Assembly (NCBI GenBank): GCA_037074615.1
Contig: CM073535.1
Location: forward strand, 10,951,001 to 11,015,000
Length of the DNA stretch: 64,000 bases
Direction of reading: 5' to 3'
From: Leucaena leucocephala
Taxonomy: Eukaryota; Streptophyta; Magnoliopsida; Fabales; Fabaceae
This document shows, piece after piece, positions 11,346 through 23,934 of this stretch; position 1 is the stretch's first letter; each line of letters opens with the position of its first letter. Below the pieces are notes generated by a model that saw only the letters and a program-made list of their open reading frames with translations, ran no database searches and had not been told where the DNA came from. The translations under genes were made by a program, and so were the position numbers.

Positions 11346-12760
11346 GAAAAATAGAATAGTACAAAGAGACCTGAGCTTTTGAGATTTCCTCATGCAATAG
11401 TGAAAGCTACATCATCTGAGAGAACTCAACAAGTTACCATTGCTGATATGTCAAAGTTAATCTAGAAGAAGCAATAAAGAAAAGCCTAAGGAGTACGTTT
11501 TGTCTCAAGAATGGACTATCACATAGTATCATTCAATTATCTTGAGGAGAATAAAAGAAAAAGAAGGATCTTTAAAACTTCAAAGTTTAAATCAGTCAAG
11601 AGATCATTGCAGACATTTGTTAGAAGTAATTAAAAGTTGCAATGGGTACGCAAAGGTAATCTTTCTTCCACATGAGCTGCATCTCAAGAATATGACTACA
11701 CAGAGACAACTTCGCTTTATGAGGAAGCAGACATTTTATTTTGGTGGTGCTAAATATTACAAATATAAAGAAATAGTAAGTAGCCCACAAAAATCAAGTA
11801 TACATTGGAATAAGAGCAACAATGGTGAAATCTATTCTTACCCTTGTGTTTATTGAACTAAGTTATAAGTAGGTAATAGATATTTGTTTCTAGTTAAATT
11901 CCATTAACAATAAGTTTATTAAATGTTTTTCTTTCAACAATTATATTGCTAAATGGATTATTGGATAATTTTTAAATATTTTTCAAACATTATTTTATGA
12001 ATATATCAATTGATTTACAAAAGGTATATCTATTGTTTCAAGAAAATTTTCAAACTTATACATCAATTTTTTTAAATATTTTTTGTTGCGTATAAAAGTA
12101 TTTGAAAACATTTAATTCATTATATATTTACCAAATCAAAATTTTCAAAATCTTCAGAAGATAATATTGAAAATGAATATTTGATTATTTTCAAGATAAT
12201 TTTAATAGAAAGTCAAAGCTTTATAAATTTGGTCATATTTTATTAAGTTATTTGTTTTTCTCATCAAACTTTATTCACTAAAAATTTATATGCTTTGATG
12301 ATGAGTTGGCTTTAAATGATTTCAAAAAGTTAATCTTTCTGTGATCATATTAACCATTCTCTAAGAGAGAAAGAGATTTGTATTTATGACAGGAGAATAA
12401 GGAGATATCTCGATGAACTACAAATGGCGTATCAAAACTAAGATAGTAGAGGAAATGAACACTACAAATACAAGATGTTGCTTAAAGAATGAAAGAAAAA
12501 TGAATCAACACATCAATATGCAAAACCTGAAAAAGCTTTCTTCAACTCTCTCCTTATCTTGAAAATATAGTTACGGTTTCTTGATGTTAATCTAGTATTG
12601 ATGATACATGCATCTCCTTCCTTCAAAATATTTTTTGTGTGAACTCATTTCTCAAAAATTTTCATGAGAAGAGTTAACACTTTTTATTATTCTTAAATGA
12701 TTTCAATTTCAAAAGTTAATAATTTGAGTAAATGATGTTTGAAACGTTGTTTAAAATAGT
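11346..12760 (+). other. Unassigned AT-rich copia-internal region
   Basis: Lies between the gag tail and the ATCGATTAA array, presumably the internally deleted body of the copia element. An open frame at 11542-11856 (104 aa, basic) has no motif I recognise. The phrase 'tgctttgatgatgagttggc' near 12290 recalls SIRE-type sequences. Nothing else can be supported. Confidence 0.35.
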
Positions 12761-12769
12761 TTTACTTTA

Positions 12770-13195
12770 AGAATAATCGATTAACCATAATTAAAAATTC
12801 ATTCAAAGTGTTTTATGTTGAAATTAATCGATTAAGAGATCTATTAATGCAAATTAATCGAATAGGTAATCGATTAATGGATAATTACTGTGTTAAATTG
12901 TTCCTTTTGAAGATTAATCGATTGATTGATCGATTAATGGGTGTTAATCCAACATTTAATTGCTTAATTAGTGTCAACTTGTATTTAATGTCATTTTGTT
13001 CACAATTAATCGATTGACTATCCGAATAATTGAAATTAATCAAACACCTAATCGATTAATTATGAAATTAATGGATTAATTAATCGATTAATTATGAAAT
13101 TAATGGATTAATTAATCGATTAATTGATAAAATTAATGGATTACTTAATCGATCAATGGGTATTAATGGATTAGTTAATCAATTAATATTAGGTT
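12770..13195 (+). repeat. ATTAATCGATTAAT-rich irregular array
   Basis: At least fifteen copies of the near-palindrome ATTAATCGATTAAT and variants, separated by 5-45 bases. The stretch 13040-13140 is almost a tandem repeat of about 36 bases. Further copies sit inside the copia LTR at 15640-15830, 19195-19320 and 22545-22810. This tags a single copia family, and the same motif is a known habit of SIRE-like elements in other plants. The open frame at 12808-13017 is made of this repeat and is not a gene. Confidence 0.85.
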
Positions 13196-13420
13196 TTAAC
13201 AGTTATCAGTCATGACTCTTCATTATTCAACTTCAACCCTAATCGACTAAATCCCAAATTCTTTGAAATTTATCCTTCAAAATCTCACAAATTTCTTTGG
13301 GGGAAAGCTTGTGCATCTATTTATGATCAAAGCCAATCCAAAAACACTTTCAAATTCCTCCATTTCACCGATCAAATTTGTCAAAAAGCATAGAAGATAG
13401 TGCAAACTAAAACCATAAAT

Positions 13421-15247
13421 ATGAATGGATCTGAGTAGCAACTATCATAATCTATTTTAAACACACCTCAAGCATCAGAACCAAAAGAGGAGAAGAAGAA
13501 ATTTTAGCCTAAAGTGGACAAGGAAGGTCTAGAAGTTATAAAGGGAAAAGGGAAGGCACCAGCAAGAAAGGTGCTGATTAGGAAAAGGAAAGGTCAAGCC
13601 TTTGATCCATTTTCTTAGTACAAGAGGAAGGCTAAGTCACAGAAGGTAGACTATAACACAAATTCTGATCTAGAGTTCACTGATACATTAAAGAGGATGG
13701 TAGAGACTGCTACTGAGTCTTTTAGAAAGAGATAGAGGATGTCTAGGAAGCCTACCATATTAGTTTCCTCAGGACCTTAGTTATCTAGACTAGTATTCCT
13801 CCAAGGTAACATCAACTTGGATGTTGATATGGCTCTATACAATTCTAAAGTTAGGGAAAGGAAGTGTTGTCTAGTAGTTTCACTGGATATATCTACCCGT
13901 AAGACTGACCATAGGGTCAACATGGACTTGATTGAGCCCTTTTACCATTACGAAAGGTAGCTAAGGATCAATGAGCCGTATAACTTAGAGGTAGTCAAGA
14001 GATTTTACTGCAATATAGAAATATTCAACACCTTAGATGAAGAGGAGAATATTATTGATAATTATCTCACTACTAGGCTCAGGGGTAGAGAGATCAGGCT
14101 AGACTTTAGTGTGATCAACTATCTTATTAGAGCCCATCCCTCTATTGCTATGAAGCCCATGGATCAGGGTAAGGCATATCACATTCTACTGTAGACCAAC
14201 AAGCCTTACCTAGGACCCCTGACTTTCACCCTAAGCTAGATGTGCGATCATTACTACATCATCCACTACACCTACTCCCTGTGCATGATTGTCAAGTCCT
14301 CAAGCTTTAGTTACATGAACCTGCAAGACTACATAACTCGGGCAAGGATTATTAGCAGAGAGAAACTCAACCTATGAGCTTTCATCTATAGCTATATGAG
14401 ATATATTTGCCTAAGAAGATGAGGACTACTCTGATGCCTTTCCCACAGCTTGTCTCCTTAATCCTCAAGTATTACAACATTCACCATCTAGAGGGAAGGA
14501 AGAAGGAGGAGATCAGTGCCTTGGGAATGACACATCTAAACAAGATGAAGATTAAGTTGCTATATATGCCAAGAAGGGAAAGCTTACAAGGGATCCTCAA
14601 GCCAAGCAGCCTCCTGCTAATACATCTCTTCCTCAGGACAAAGGTCATTCCTCTTCCATAACACAAGTATCTATAGCTCCATACTTTCTGGGAGCATCTA
14701 TCTAGAGGTATCTTCATACAGAGTTTACAAAGTTAGAGAGCATACTTAACTTCTAGGAAGGAAGCAGATTTGACTCATGAGAGATGAAGCTATAAGATCC
14801 AGACTATACTCAGCTCATATAAGGGATTTCCAAGCTTTCAAGGAAGAGGTTAGATAACGACATGAGGTTTTATCTGCATGATAGACTCATATTCATGAAG
14901 AAGTGTCTGACATCAAGAATCATTATTGTATCATATATTCATAGCATAGGATCTTCTTTCACTGAAGAGGAGCTTCAGGATCCCCTACCTTCCCAGCCTA
15001 ATCAGCCTGGCTCTATACCTTCCACTTCCATTATTTCTGATCCTTGACCTTTACCCCCACCTACACCATCATTTACCTTAGTTGTTCCACTATCATCAGC
15101 TCAGCATCAGCCTTACCACTACCACAACTTTCTCTAGTCATTCCTTCCTCCCTTGCCCCGACCTTTTTGGATGATGACAAAAAGAGGGAGAGAAGAAGTA
15201 AAGAGAAGAAGGAAAAGGAATCCTCCTCCATGGAGTCACTTGACTAG
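13421..15247 (+). pseudogene. Degenerate retroelement ORF resembling 'putative plant transposon protein' (PF20167-like)
   Basis: Starting from ATG at 13421, one frame can be followed for about 330 codons through to roughly 14400 despite about ten stops. It then shifts frame for the block at 14407-14661 and returns to the first frame for 15044-15247. The N-terminus is basic (KGKGKAPARKVLIRKRKG). The middle has VKRFYCNIEIFNTL, LRGREIRLDFSVINYLI and later LPKKMRTTLMPFP, which match in order and spacing the plant transposon-protein domain found in LTR elements. The C-terminus is proline/serine-rich, then charged (DDDKKRERRSKEKKEKES). It sits just before a polypurine tract and LTR, where SIRE elements carry an env-like ORF. 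Most stops are TAG or TAA where glutamine would fit. The family is named from memory of its pattern, so confidence is moderate. Confidence 0.55.
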
Positions 15248-15416
15248 TGATTGTTTTCTTCTTTTTTGGATTGTGTGCATTTTCTTACTTTCACATTATT
15301 ATAAAGTTTTTTTGAAGTTTAATGAAATGGTATTCATACATTGTCTATCTTTTTGTTTATTGCCTTATGGAATTTTTTTAAATCGAACTTCTCTTTCACC
15401 TAAGTTTTGCAATCAT

Positions 15417-15428
15417 AAAAAAGGGAGA
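15417..15428 (+). other. Polypurine tract of the copia element
   Basis: AAAAAAGGGAGA lies a few bases before the TG start of the 3' LTR, with a similar purine tract in the end of the preceding ORF (15176-15215). Confidence 0.55.
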
Positions 15429-17095
15429 CATTATATTGCTAGATTGAATATGTTTTGATGATGACAAAAAAAAAAGAATTGAGTTAATATCTTTAAAGTA
15501 ATGGAAATATTTTTTTGGAATGAAGTTTAAAGAGAAAAGAAAATTAAGTTGATTAATGTTTTGAAAAATTGTTTTTGAAGAAATGAAAATAATTTTGGAA
15601 TCAAATGAAGTTAAAAGAAGTTAATCTTTAGTTATTTGATTATTGAGCATTAATCGATTAGTTAATCCATTAATGTCAATTAATCGATTGAATGTTAAAA
15701 TAACTGAAAAGGAAGACTTTTGTTTTAAAAAGAAAATCATTTAATTTATTAACTAATCGATTAATGTTGAGAGCTGGGCATTTTGGAAGAAGGTTAATTA
15801 GCCAATTAATCGATTTATTAATGGATTAATGTCATATCCTAAATTTTTTCCTATCTATATAATATTGATAGAGGAAAGAGGTTTGGAAAAGATTATGACG
15901 ATGATCATAATAAATAATAGAGGTTAAATGAGTCTTGAAGGAAGAAAGGGACCTAAACGAAAAATAGAAAAGTTTAAAGGCTAAAAGTTAAAGTAGAAAC
16001 AAAAGTTGGGCCAAAAGTGATAATTTTCAAAAGTTTAGGGACCTAAATGTAAATAAGTAAAAAGTCAGGGACCTAAATTTAATTATGAGAAAATTGAACC
16101 GAAAAAGGCTAAAAAATGCCTGAAATCAGATTAGACTTAAATTTTATCAGTAGATAGACAAAGTGATTCTGATCAGTTTAAGGAGTCACATAATTTCGAT
16201 TTGAGGTCCTGATTAATTGATATAAATTCCTGAAGTCAGAAGGAATTATTGCAGTATTTTTTGGATCTCAAAATCAGATGAAATTTACTGTAAATTCTTA
16301 TATTTAATATATGAATTTATAAAACTGACAAAGTCAGAAAAGAAATCCTATAGAATTCTTATAGGATTTTACAGTAAAATAGAATACCCAATAAATAGGA
16401 TCAGGAGAGGTATCTTGGGATTTATGCTATAAAGGGCATAAAGGCAATAAGCCCAAACCAAGGCCCAATATGATGACTGGACAGTTAAGTGGGCCAGAGT
16501 CTAGAGCAGTCCAGGAAAAGTGTAAAATTACGAAAATGTCCCTGGATGCCCATATTATGCCAGTGATGGATGGAGGGCATTTTGGTCATTCTGGATAGGC
16601 AAAAAATGTAGGACATAATATAAATATGATTAGTTAGATCTAGTATATGCCCTGAGGCAGTGTAAAGAGGGGTAAAATGAAAATTATGCCCTTAGGGCTA
16701 GTACAGTGCAAGAAAGGACACCAAGGGTATTTTGGTTATTTTCCAAGGGATGGATGGCAGATAAATATTTAGTATATCATTGTCAATGGTATTAGAAGCC
16801 TACAAAATGATGTCCAGGATAGAATACATATCCTGGTATATTATAAAAAATTAGGAACATAAAACAGTCTGGTTGTTATAGAACTGCTCCGATCGGTACC
16901 AGATTGGACTAGAATTTTTCTAGAAGCTTCCTTACATGAAAATGGAGCCACATACCCCCATAAGGTATCCCTTGATCTGTCCCACATGATGTCATAATTA
17001 TTCTTTTTGGAAAAAGTTAAATTCAAGATTAAATGTGAGCCCTTAGATCAAATAGTGCACAAATCAATCTTGGCCATTGATTTTCCATGGATTTT

Positions 17096-17106
17096 GGCTA
17101 TAAATA
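17096..17106 (+). promoter_or_regulatory. TATA box of long LTR copy B
   Basis: GGCTATAAATA, about 200 bases downstream of the conserved CCGATCGG palindrome, with a splice-donor-like GTAAGC 125 bases further on. Confidence 0.65.
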
Positions 17107-17615
17107 TCCCTCAAATCTGAACCAAAACGTGAAGCACATGAAACCTTAGGTAAACTCTTGCAAAATGAAAACTCAAGCCAAGACAAAGAAGATTCAATGT
17201 ATCAAAGTTCAAGCAAGCTAGAGATTAAAGGTAAGCAATCTCTCATAGCTTATTTTCCTTTGATTTGGGAGCTTGAACTTAGGGTTTTCATGGGGGAAAA
17301 GTTGAGTTTTATCTAAGGGGTGGTGCTGCCCAATAACCTTAGATGAAATAGAAAAGAAGAAATTAAAGTTAGAAACATATGATTGAAGCTTAAACAAGCT
17401 AGTTAAGAGATTGGTTGTTGAATCAAGTTGATATTCTTGACTTTGCCATAATGGAACCTGTTAAGTCTGCACTGTTCATGAGGGAAGGAAATGGAATTTC
17501 AATGATTTAATAATTCCATTGAATTTATATGATAATTTTGTGTAGGATTGGAAAGGTTTTGAACCTTGGAAACATTAAAATCTCAAGATTGTAGTCTTTG
17601 AAATCCTTCACGGTT

Positions 17616-17637
17616 ACTGTTCACTCGCATGAACAGT
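17616..17637 (+). repeat. Conserved hairpin in long LTR (copy B example)
   Basis: ACTGTTCA, a 6-base loop, then TGAACAGT. Equivalent perfect 8-bp stems occur in copies A (7688), D (34667) and G (56692), with different loops. In copy C both arms carry a matching change (ACTATTCA/TGAATAGT, near 20728). Confidence 0.8.
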
Positions 17638-19377
17638 GATTGGAATTTCATGATTTTCATGCTTCCAATGGTTTTAAAATAAAAAATTGTGTGGGGTAAA
17701 GTGGAGAAACAAGTATGGGAAGCATTAGAATCAAAATGAGAATTTTTGAAAGAATTGCGTGCATGTGTCCGGTTCTGTATAGCAGCCCATAAAGGAACTG
17801 GAATTTCATGATTCTAAGCTCATAAATGGATTCAAAAGATGAAATTGTGTGATAAAGTCAATACATCAATTAGTTCAAGAGCCAAGTGGATTAGTGAAGA
17901 TTAGGGAAAGTTATGATAATAAAGAGTGTAACAAGGTTAGTCTTGAACATGGTTAGAGTTCATGAGTCCTAATAAATTATGTGATGAATATGAATGTGTT
18001 TAGGACCTTGAAACATTAAAGAATATGTTGGGAAGTGATTTACATAAAGGCTTCATGGTTGGAAAGCTAGGGAATAAGTGCAAAAGATTAAGAGAAAAGC
18101 TTAAGTGCAAGGTAGTGAACTTACCTCTTTTTGTACTCGATGTGGTATGCTTATGTGTTGACATGTATATGATATTCAAATGATATTGTGACATGATAAA
18201 TGATGTTGAATTTATTTTGAATAACATGTTTTCCATGGCCATGTACTTTATATAAGAGTATATAGCATGATGGCATGTCACTAATCAAAGAAAGTTTAAA
18301 GAAATTACATATCATGCATTAGCATCCATCTTGCATATTTAAGTGTTAATATTTTCTACTGAGATTCCATAGAATCTCACTCTCCCATAACCAACCAATT
18401 TAGGTCAAGCATGATGGAAAATGTATGCATGGAGAAGAGCTAAACAATGGAAGAAAGGAATGGAAGTAATTGAGATCCTAGCATATGCTATGGATTATCT
18501 ATGTATGTAAATGCCATATAAGGTGTCCATCTATATGATGAAACTATTTGTAATACTTATAGCATATGTACATGATGTATATGAATATTGAGAAGATTAT
18601 TTGATGGCTTATGCATGCTGGAACAATTATTGAAAGTGAAAGAAAGGAAACTGAAATGGTAAAAACGTAGGTCCTGAAGCAGTTTTGTTGTGGTATCAGT
18701 TTGACCTAGCAAATGATGGAATTATTTCATAAAATTTTACAAGTGTGTAGTACACATCCAGAGCTTTAAGTTCATAGGTATAACATTTCATTTGGATGTG
18801 TAAATCAAGAGAAATGAATTTTCAAAGTAAGGGACCAAAATCTGTTTCCAGAGTTTTTGACCAAATGAACAGTAAACTTCAATGAATAAAATGTATTAAT
18901 TGACTAATCATTTGGTCTTGAAATTATTTTTCCCTTAAATTTCAAGATGTTATCTTCACTTAGCTTTTTGAACTACTTCATTTTAATTTTTATAGCATCA
19001 ATTATGATTTTTCAAAGTTCGTTGCATAATCTGGAATACCATATGAACAATAACCCGATAAAGAGTAAAATTCCAGATTTTGCTAATGGACTTCCAAGGT
19101 CTTGTAAGTAGTTCTAAATGGTCCCTAAGACATATGAAAGTAAGGATATTAGAATTAACATATTAACAAATTTTCTCTTGAATAAAGATATTGCTATTAA
19201 TCGATTAGTTAATCGATTAATTTATATTAATCTATTAATTGTTCAATTAAGCAGTGAAGTTTCAATTTTGTGAAATTCAAATACTGATTAATCGATTGGT
19301 TAATCGATTAATTTATATTAACAGATTATTTGTTTGATTAATTTTTATTAAATCTTTTCTATTTGAAATCCTTGATA

Positions 19378-22300
19378 TGAAACATCCTTACTTTTGTACG
19401 TCTTAAGGATCATTCAGTAGCATTTAGAACTACTTAGAAGACCTTGGAAGTCTATTAGCTAAATTTGGAATTTTACTCTTCTCAAAATACTATTCATATG
19501 GTATTCCAAATTAGGCAACAAACTTCAAAAAATCATAATTAATTATAGAAAAATTGAAATGAAGTGGTTCAAAAATATACATGAAGATAACATCTTGAAC
19601 TCTAAGCAAAAAATAATTTCCTGACCACATTCTTAGTCAATTAATACAGTTTAATCATCAAATATTACTATTTATTTGGTCAAAATTCCTAAAAATAAAT
19701 TATAGTCCCTATCTTTGGAAAATTCTTTCTCTTTGTAGAGACATCAAAATAAGATGTTCTTGGAGTCAAAATGAAGCTTGGAATGTTAACTAAATACCTG
19801 TAAAAGTTCATACATTTATCTCATCATTTTCTATTTTTCATTACATTCATGAGCATTATGGCTCAAACATGTCATATAACATCATTACTTGCAACAATTT
19901 ATATCTTCATCATATAACATTTACATTATATAATCCCTAATTTCTCTTCATGATTCTTCATCCTCTTTCATCATTAATAATCATGTGGGATTGGGATTAT
20001 ATTGAGGGGTAAGATTGGGATTATATGGAGAGGTGAGATTTCTAGGGAAATCTCAGTAGTAAGCGGTACTAAACAATGCATGCATTAATGTAAATACTTG
20101 TGCTTGCTTGTGCAAATATTAATATTGTGTAATATGCATGCTTCCATGTAACATAAGAAATACAATTGACCAAAGTAATCATAGAAATAGAGCTTCAATC
20201 ATAAACACATATGCAACACAATTTAACATAGCCATAGCATAACCAAGCATAACATGCAATACATATAAGTTTAGGATAAGTTTACTACCTCACACGCTTG
20301 ACTTCTTTCACTTTAACCTTGCCTTTTTCTTCTTACTTCTCCTTGAGGTGTGGCTGCCTCTTTTGAGTCCACAATCAATTCCTAACATAGCATTATCATC
20401 CATGCATTACAATCTAACTCTCTTAAACGTTGAACACACTTTAACTAACTTAACTTTCTCAAATATTTACTAATTAACTTGACCTTTGAATTAATTGATG
20501 TCTTCACTTTACCCTATACAATTTCACCTTTTGAATCCATTTATGAGCTTAGAATCATGCAATTCTAGCTCTCATGCACTATTCTGGATAGATTTTAAAA
20601 ACATGCTTAATTCTTCCAAAAATTCTCATTTTGATTCCAATACTTCCCATACTTGTTTCTCTACTTTATCCCACACAACTTTTCATTTTAAAACCATTGG
20701 AAGCATCAAAATCATGAAATTCTAATTACTATTCATATGAATGAATAGTAATAGAGAAGAAATCCAATAACTACAACTTAAAATTCCAATGCTTTCAAGG
20801 TTCAAAACCTATCCAAACCTTTACAAAATCATCATATAAATTCAATGGAAGCATTAGATCATTGAAATTCTATCTCCTTCTATCATGAATAGTGCATACC
20901 AAAAGTTCTCAATAATGGCAAAGTCAAGAATATTAACTTGATTCAACAACTAATCACCTAACTAGCTTGTTTAAGCTTCAATCACATAACTCTAACTTTA
21001 ATTTCTTCTTTCTCCTTTCATCTAAGGTTTTGGACAGCACATACACCTTAGAGAAAACTCAACTTTCTTCTATGAAAACTCTAAGTTCAAGCCCCTAAAT
21101 TAGAGAAAAATAAGCTACGATAGATTGCTTACCTTTAATCTCTAGATAGCTTGAACTTTGAACCTTGGATTCTTCTTTGTCTTGGCTTGACTTTCCATTT
21201 TGAAATAGCCTCAGCAAGGGTTCTTCGTTCACAGTTTTGAATAAAAAATATGAGGGTATTTATAGAGAAATAAAATAGAAAATGGATGGCCAAGATCACT
21301 TTGTGCACTATTTGATATAATGGCTCATATTTATTCTTGGATTAAACTTTTCTTAAAAGTTAATTATGACATCATCCATGACATCATCAAGGGATAATTC
21401 ATAGGGACATGTGGCAAAATTCCAAGGGAGAGAAGCTTCTAGAAGAATTATAGTCTAATCCGATATGGGCTCGGTCTGATTCCCCAAAAACCAAATTATT
21501 TTCTGAATCTAATTTTTCTAAGATTCCATAATATGCTTTCTGACCTTAAATCCAGTATACAGATTCTTCCTATCATTAATATTCTTTTACTGGGTCTAAA
21601 CTTAATTATAGATCCCTTGGCAAATTATCAAAATGCCCCTTGGTTCCTCTTTATTCACTTTAACATCTCAAGGGCATTATCGTCTTTTCACACCACATCA
21701 GAGTATTCCTTGACCTTGGTCAACTATTATGGAAACTCTACTTGACTATCTAACCTTAGTAAAATGACTAAAATACCATTTGTCTAACTCTAACTCAATG
21801 ACACAACACAGTGGCACACTCAATGGCATTTTCATAATTTTATATTTTTCCCAATCTTTCCTAGCCCACATATTTAGCAAAAAATATTATTGGGTCTATA
21901 AGGCACCATTTTGGGCCTTCTACATGGTCCACTATCTTCATGTACTCAATTTGCGAGAAATTCCCCTGAAACATATTTTTCGGGTGTTTTAATCCACTGT
22001 AAATTCTATAATAAATTCTGCGGAACTCCTTTTTTATCTTTATTAGTTTCATAAATTCTTATATTAATTATAAGAATGTACTACTAAATTTTATATGATT
22101 CTAAGGTCCAGAGGATACTGTATTAATTTTTCTTTCTTCAAAAATTCATATTAATTTTTCAAGAGCTCAAATCAAAATTTTATGCTGCATCAAATTGATC
22201 AAAATAATTTTATCTATTTACTGGGAAAATTTGGGACTAATATGATTATGGACATTTTTGGGCCTTTTTTAGCTCAACTTTCAATATTGTAATTTTGCCC

Positions 22301-22537
22301 TTGAACTTTTAAAAATTACACTTTAGGCCCTCAAGTTTTCATAATTACACTTAATAGCCCAAAGTTTATGTCTACTTTTATTTTTCACCATAGAACTTTT
22401 AAACTTTTCATTTTAGTCTCTCTCTTTCTTCAAGACCCATCTAACCTTTATAATTCCTTCTGATAATTGTCACAATCTTTTTCAAACCTCTTTCCTCTAT
22501 CAGTCTTATACAGATAAGGAAAAATTAGGATATGACA
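19378..22537 (-). mobile_element. Long LTR copy C (solo LTR, 3160 bp)
   Basis: On the minus strand it runs from TGTCATATCCTAA (22537) to AAGGATGTTTCA (19378). The flanking pentamers are TGATA (19373-19377) and TCATA (22538-22542), one mismatch. The TATA box is at 21257-21267, the donor-like GTAAGC at 21127-21132 and the hairpin near 20728. It is the most diverged of the plain copies; for example the CCGATCGG palindrome is lost near 21470. No coding sequence. It sits 224 bases from copy B in the same copia LTR, in opposite orientation. Confidence 0.85.
21257..21267 (-). promoter_or_regulatory. TATA box of long LTR copy C
   Basis: On the minus strand this reads CTCTATAAATA, at the same place as in the other copies. 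Confidence 0.6.
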
Positions 22538-23934
22538 TCATACACATTAATCGATTAGGTATTTGATTAACTTTAGCAATTTTAGAAACTTCAAAAAATC
22601 TCTATTTTAAGCTACATACTTAGTTTCTACTTCATATAATTAATTCATATGACATCTTGCCTATGATTCTCAATATTCATCTTGAAAAATCTATTGAACA
22701 AATTGTCTTTAATAATATTACAACATATATGCATAATTATGTCAATCACTATGATGCTCTATTTTCTATTCTACACTTTAATTCTAATTAATCGATTAGG
22801 TAATCATTTAATATATAATAATCTTTAAAAACAAGCAGAATTTCTATATGATTTTAAAATGTTCACAACTAAATTGAATTTATACTCTTGATCATTAATT
22901 GAGTTATCAAACATTGATTTATTTGATTAAGTATACATTGTTCCCATATCACTCTTACCGTGAATCATTGTATTCAAGTTTCAATTTATTTTATCAAATC
23001 CTCACTTAACGTATTTATATACTAACGATTAAATTTTGAAGTGTGTGCAAGATTAATATCAAAGAGTTCATATTCTCTTAAGATCAAAGCTAAAACAGAT
23101 ATTAGACCAAGAACAAAGCCAACAAACTTTCAACGATAAAAAGACAAATCTCAACGGCTATAATGGCTAATTCAACTATCATATTTCTAATGGATAGAAA
23201 ACTCAACTGACAGAAACCTCAACAAAAACAATGCTCAAAAGTTACAGGATCAACTATAAAGAAAAGAGTATTCAAAGTTATGAGGTTGACAACAATGAAT
23301 TATCAGCGAGATTAATACAAGTCGTGAAAGAACAAAAACTTCATGAGTCATAAATCTCCCCATTCCTTATATATTATTCTTTTAAGAGAAAAATTATAGT
23401 GAGCTACAATGTCCATTGATACACTCTATTTGAGAGTTAGTTATACCCTTCATTCTTCATTTCATCTGAGAGCAAACCCTTTGAATTAGGGAATTCAAGG
23501 TTGGGAATTGCTTGTATTAGTTTAAGGGGAGCGTTGCCATCGGAGTGTGATGTAACCTCAAGTTTAAGGTGGTTCTCAATTATCCATTAAAATTGAGGTT
23601 GTGAAGGCTACCCATAGCCTATTGTAATCTTGGTGTTTATAGTGCATAAGAAAATCTCAGTGGGAAGCTGAGGACTGCACGTAGATTAAGGAAATATTGA
23701 AATAAGATAAATTCTTTTTGCAAACTCTTCTTTCTAAACTCTTTGATTTTGAGTAATTTATTTTTCAGTTAAGCTTTTCAAATTACATTATTTTACTCAA
23801 AAAGTTTTTAAAGAGTTGAAAAAGATTTTTGATAAGTCATCATTCACCCAATTCACTCTCCCTCTTGGATGATCCGGCCTATATACCTAGAACTAACACT
23901 CTGAACTAGAGGAATTGTTATAATCACTTAAGTA

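Larger units (their letters stand above)
15830..19153 (+). mobile_element. Long LTR copy B (solo LTR, 3324 bp)
   Basis: Starts TGTCATATCCTAA and ends TAAGGATATTAGA, flanked by the perfect duplication ATTAA (15825-15829 and 19154-19158). Palindrome CTGCTCCGATCGGTACC is at 16884-16900, the TATA box at 17096-17106, AAAG/GTAAGC at 17227-17236 and the hairpin at 17616-17637. Its U3 belongs with copies C and F (shared 'gatttgaggtcctgattaatt' type sequence around 16195). Copies A, D, E and G instead share a different U3 block. No coding domains are present. It interrupts the copia 3' LTR. Confidence 0.9.
15437..23898 (+). mobile_element. SIRE-like copia 3' LTR, split by long LTR copies B and C
   Basis: Starts TGCTAGATTGAATATG followed by TTTTGATGATGACAAA, the phrase that opens SIRE-type LTRs, and ends with AATTCACTCTCCCTCTTGG...CTAACA, the usual copia LTR tail. 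Three segments remain after removing inserts: 15437-15829, 19154-19377 and 22538-23898, about 2 kb in total, and ATTAATCGATTAAT motifs occur in all three. There is no coding potential. Because the last 1.3 kb contains no primer site downstream and the ORF and polypurine tract lie upstream, it is a 3' LTR. Confidence 0.75.

Noticed and set aside
12808..13017. 69-codon frame in the ATCGATTAAT array
   Set aside because: It is translated repeat sequence.
12770..13195. CRISPR-like spaced repeats (ATTAATCGATTAAT)
   Set aside because: Spacing is irregular, units vary, the spacers are low-complexity, and the genome is plainly a plant's.
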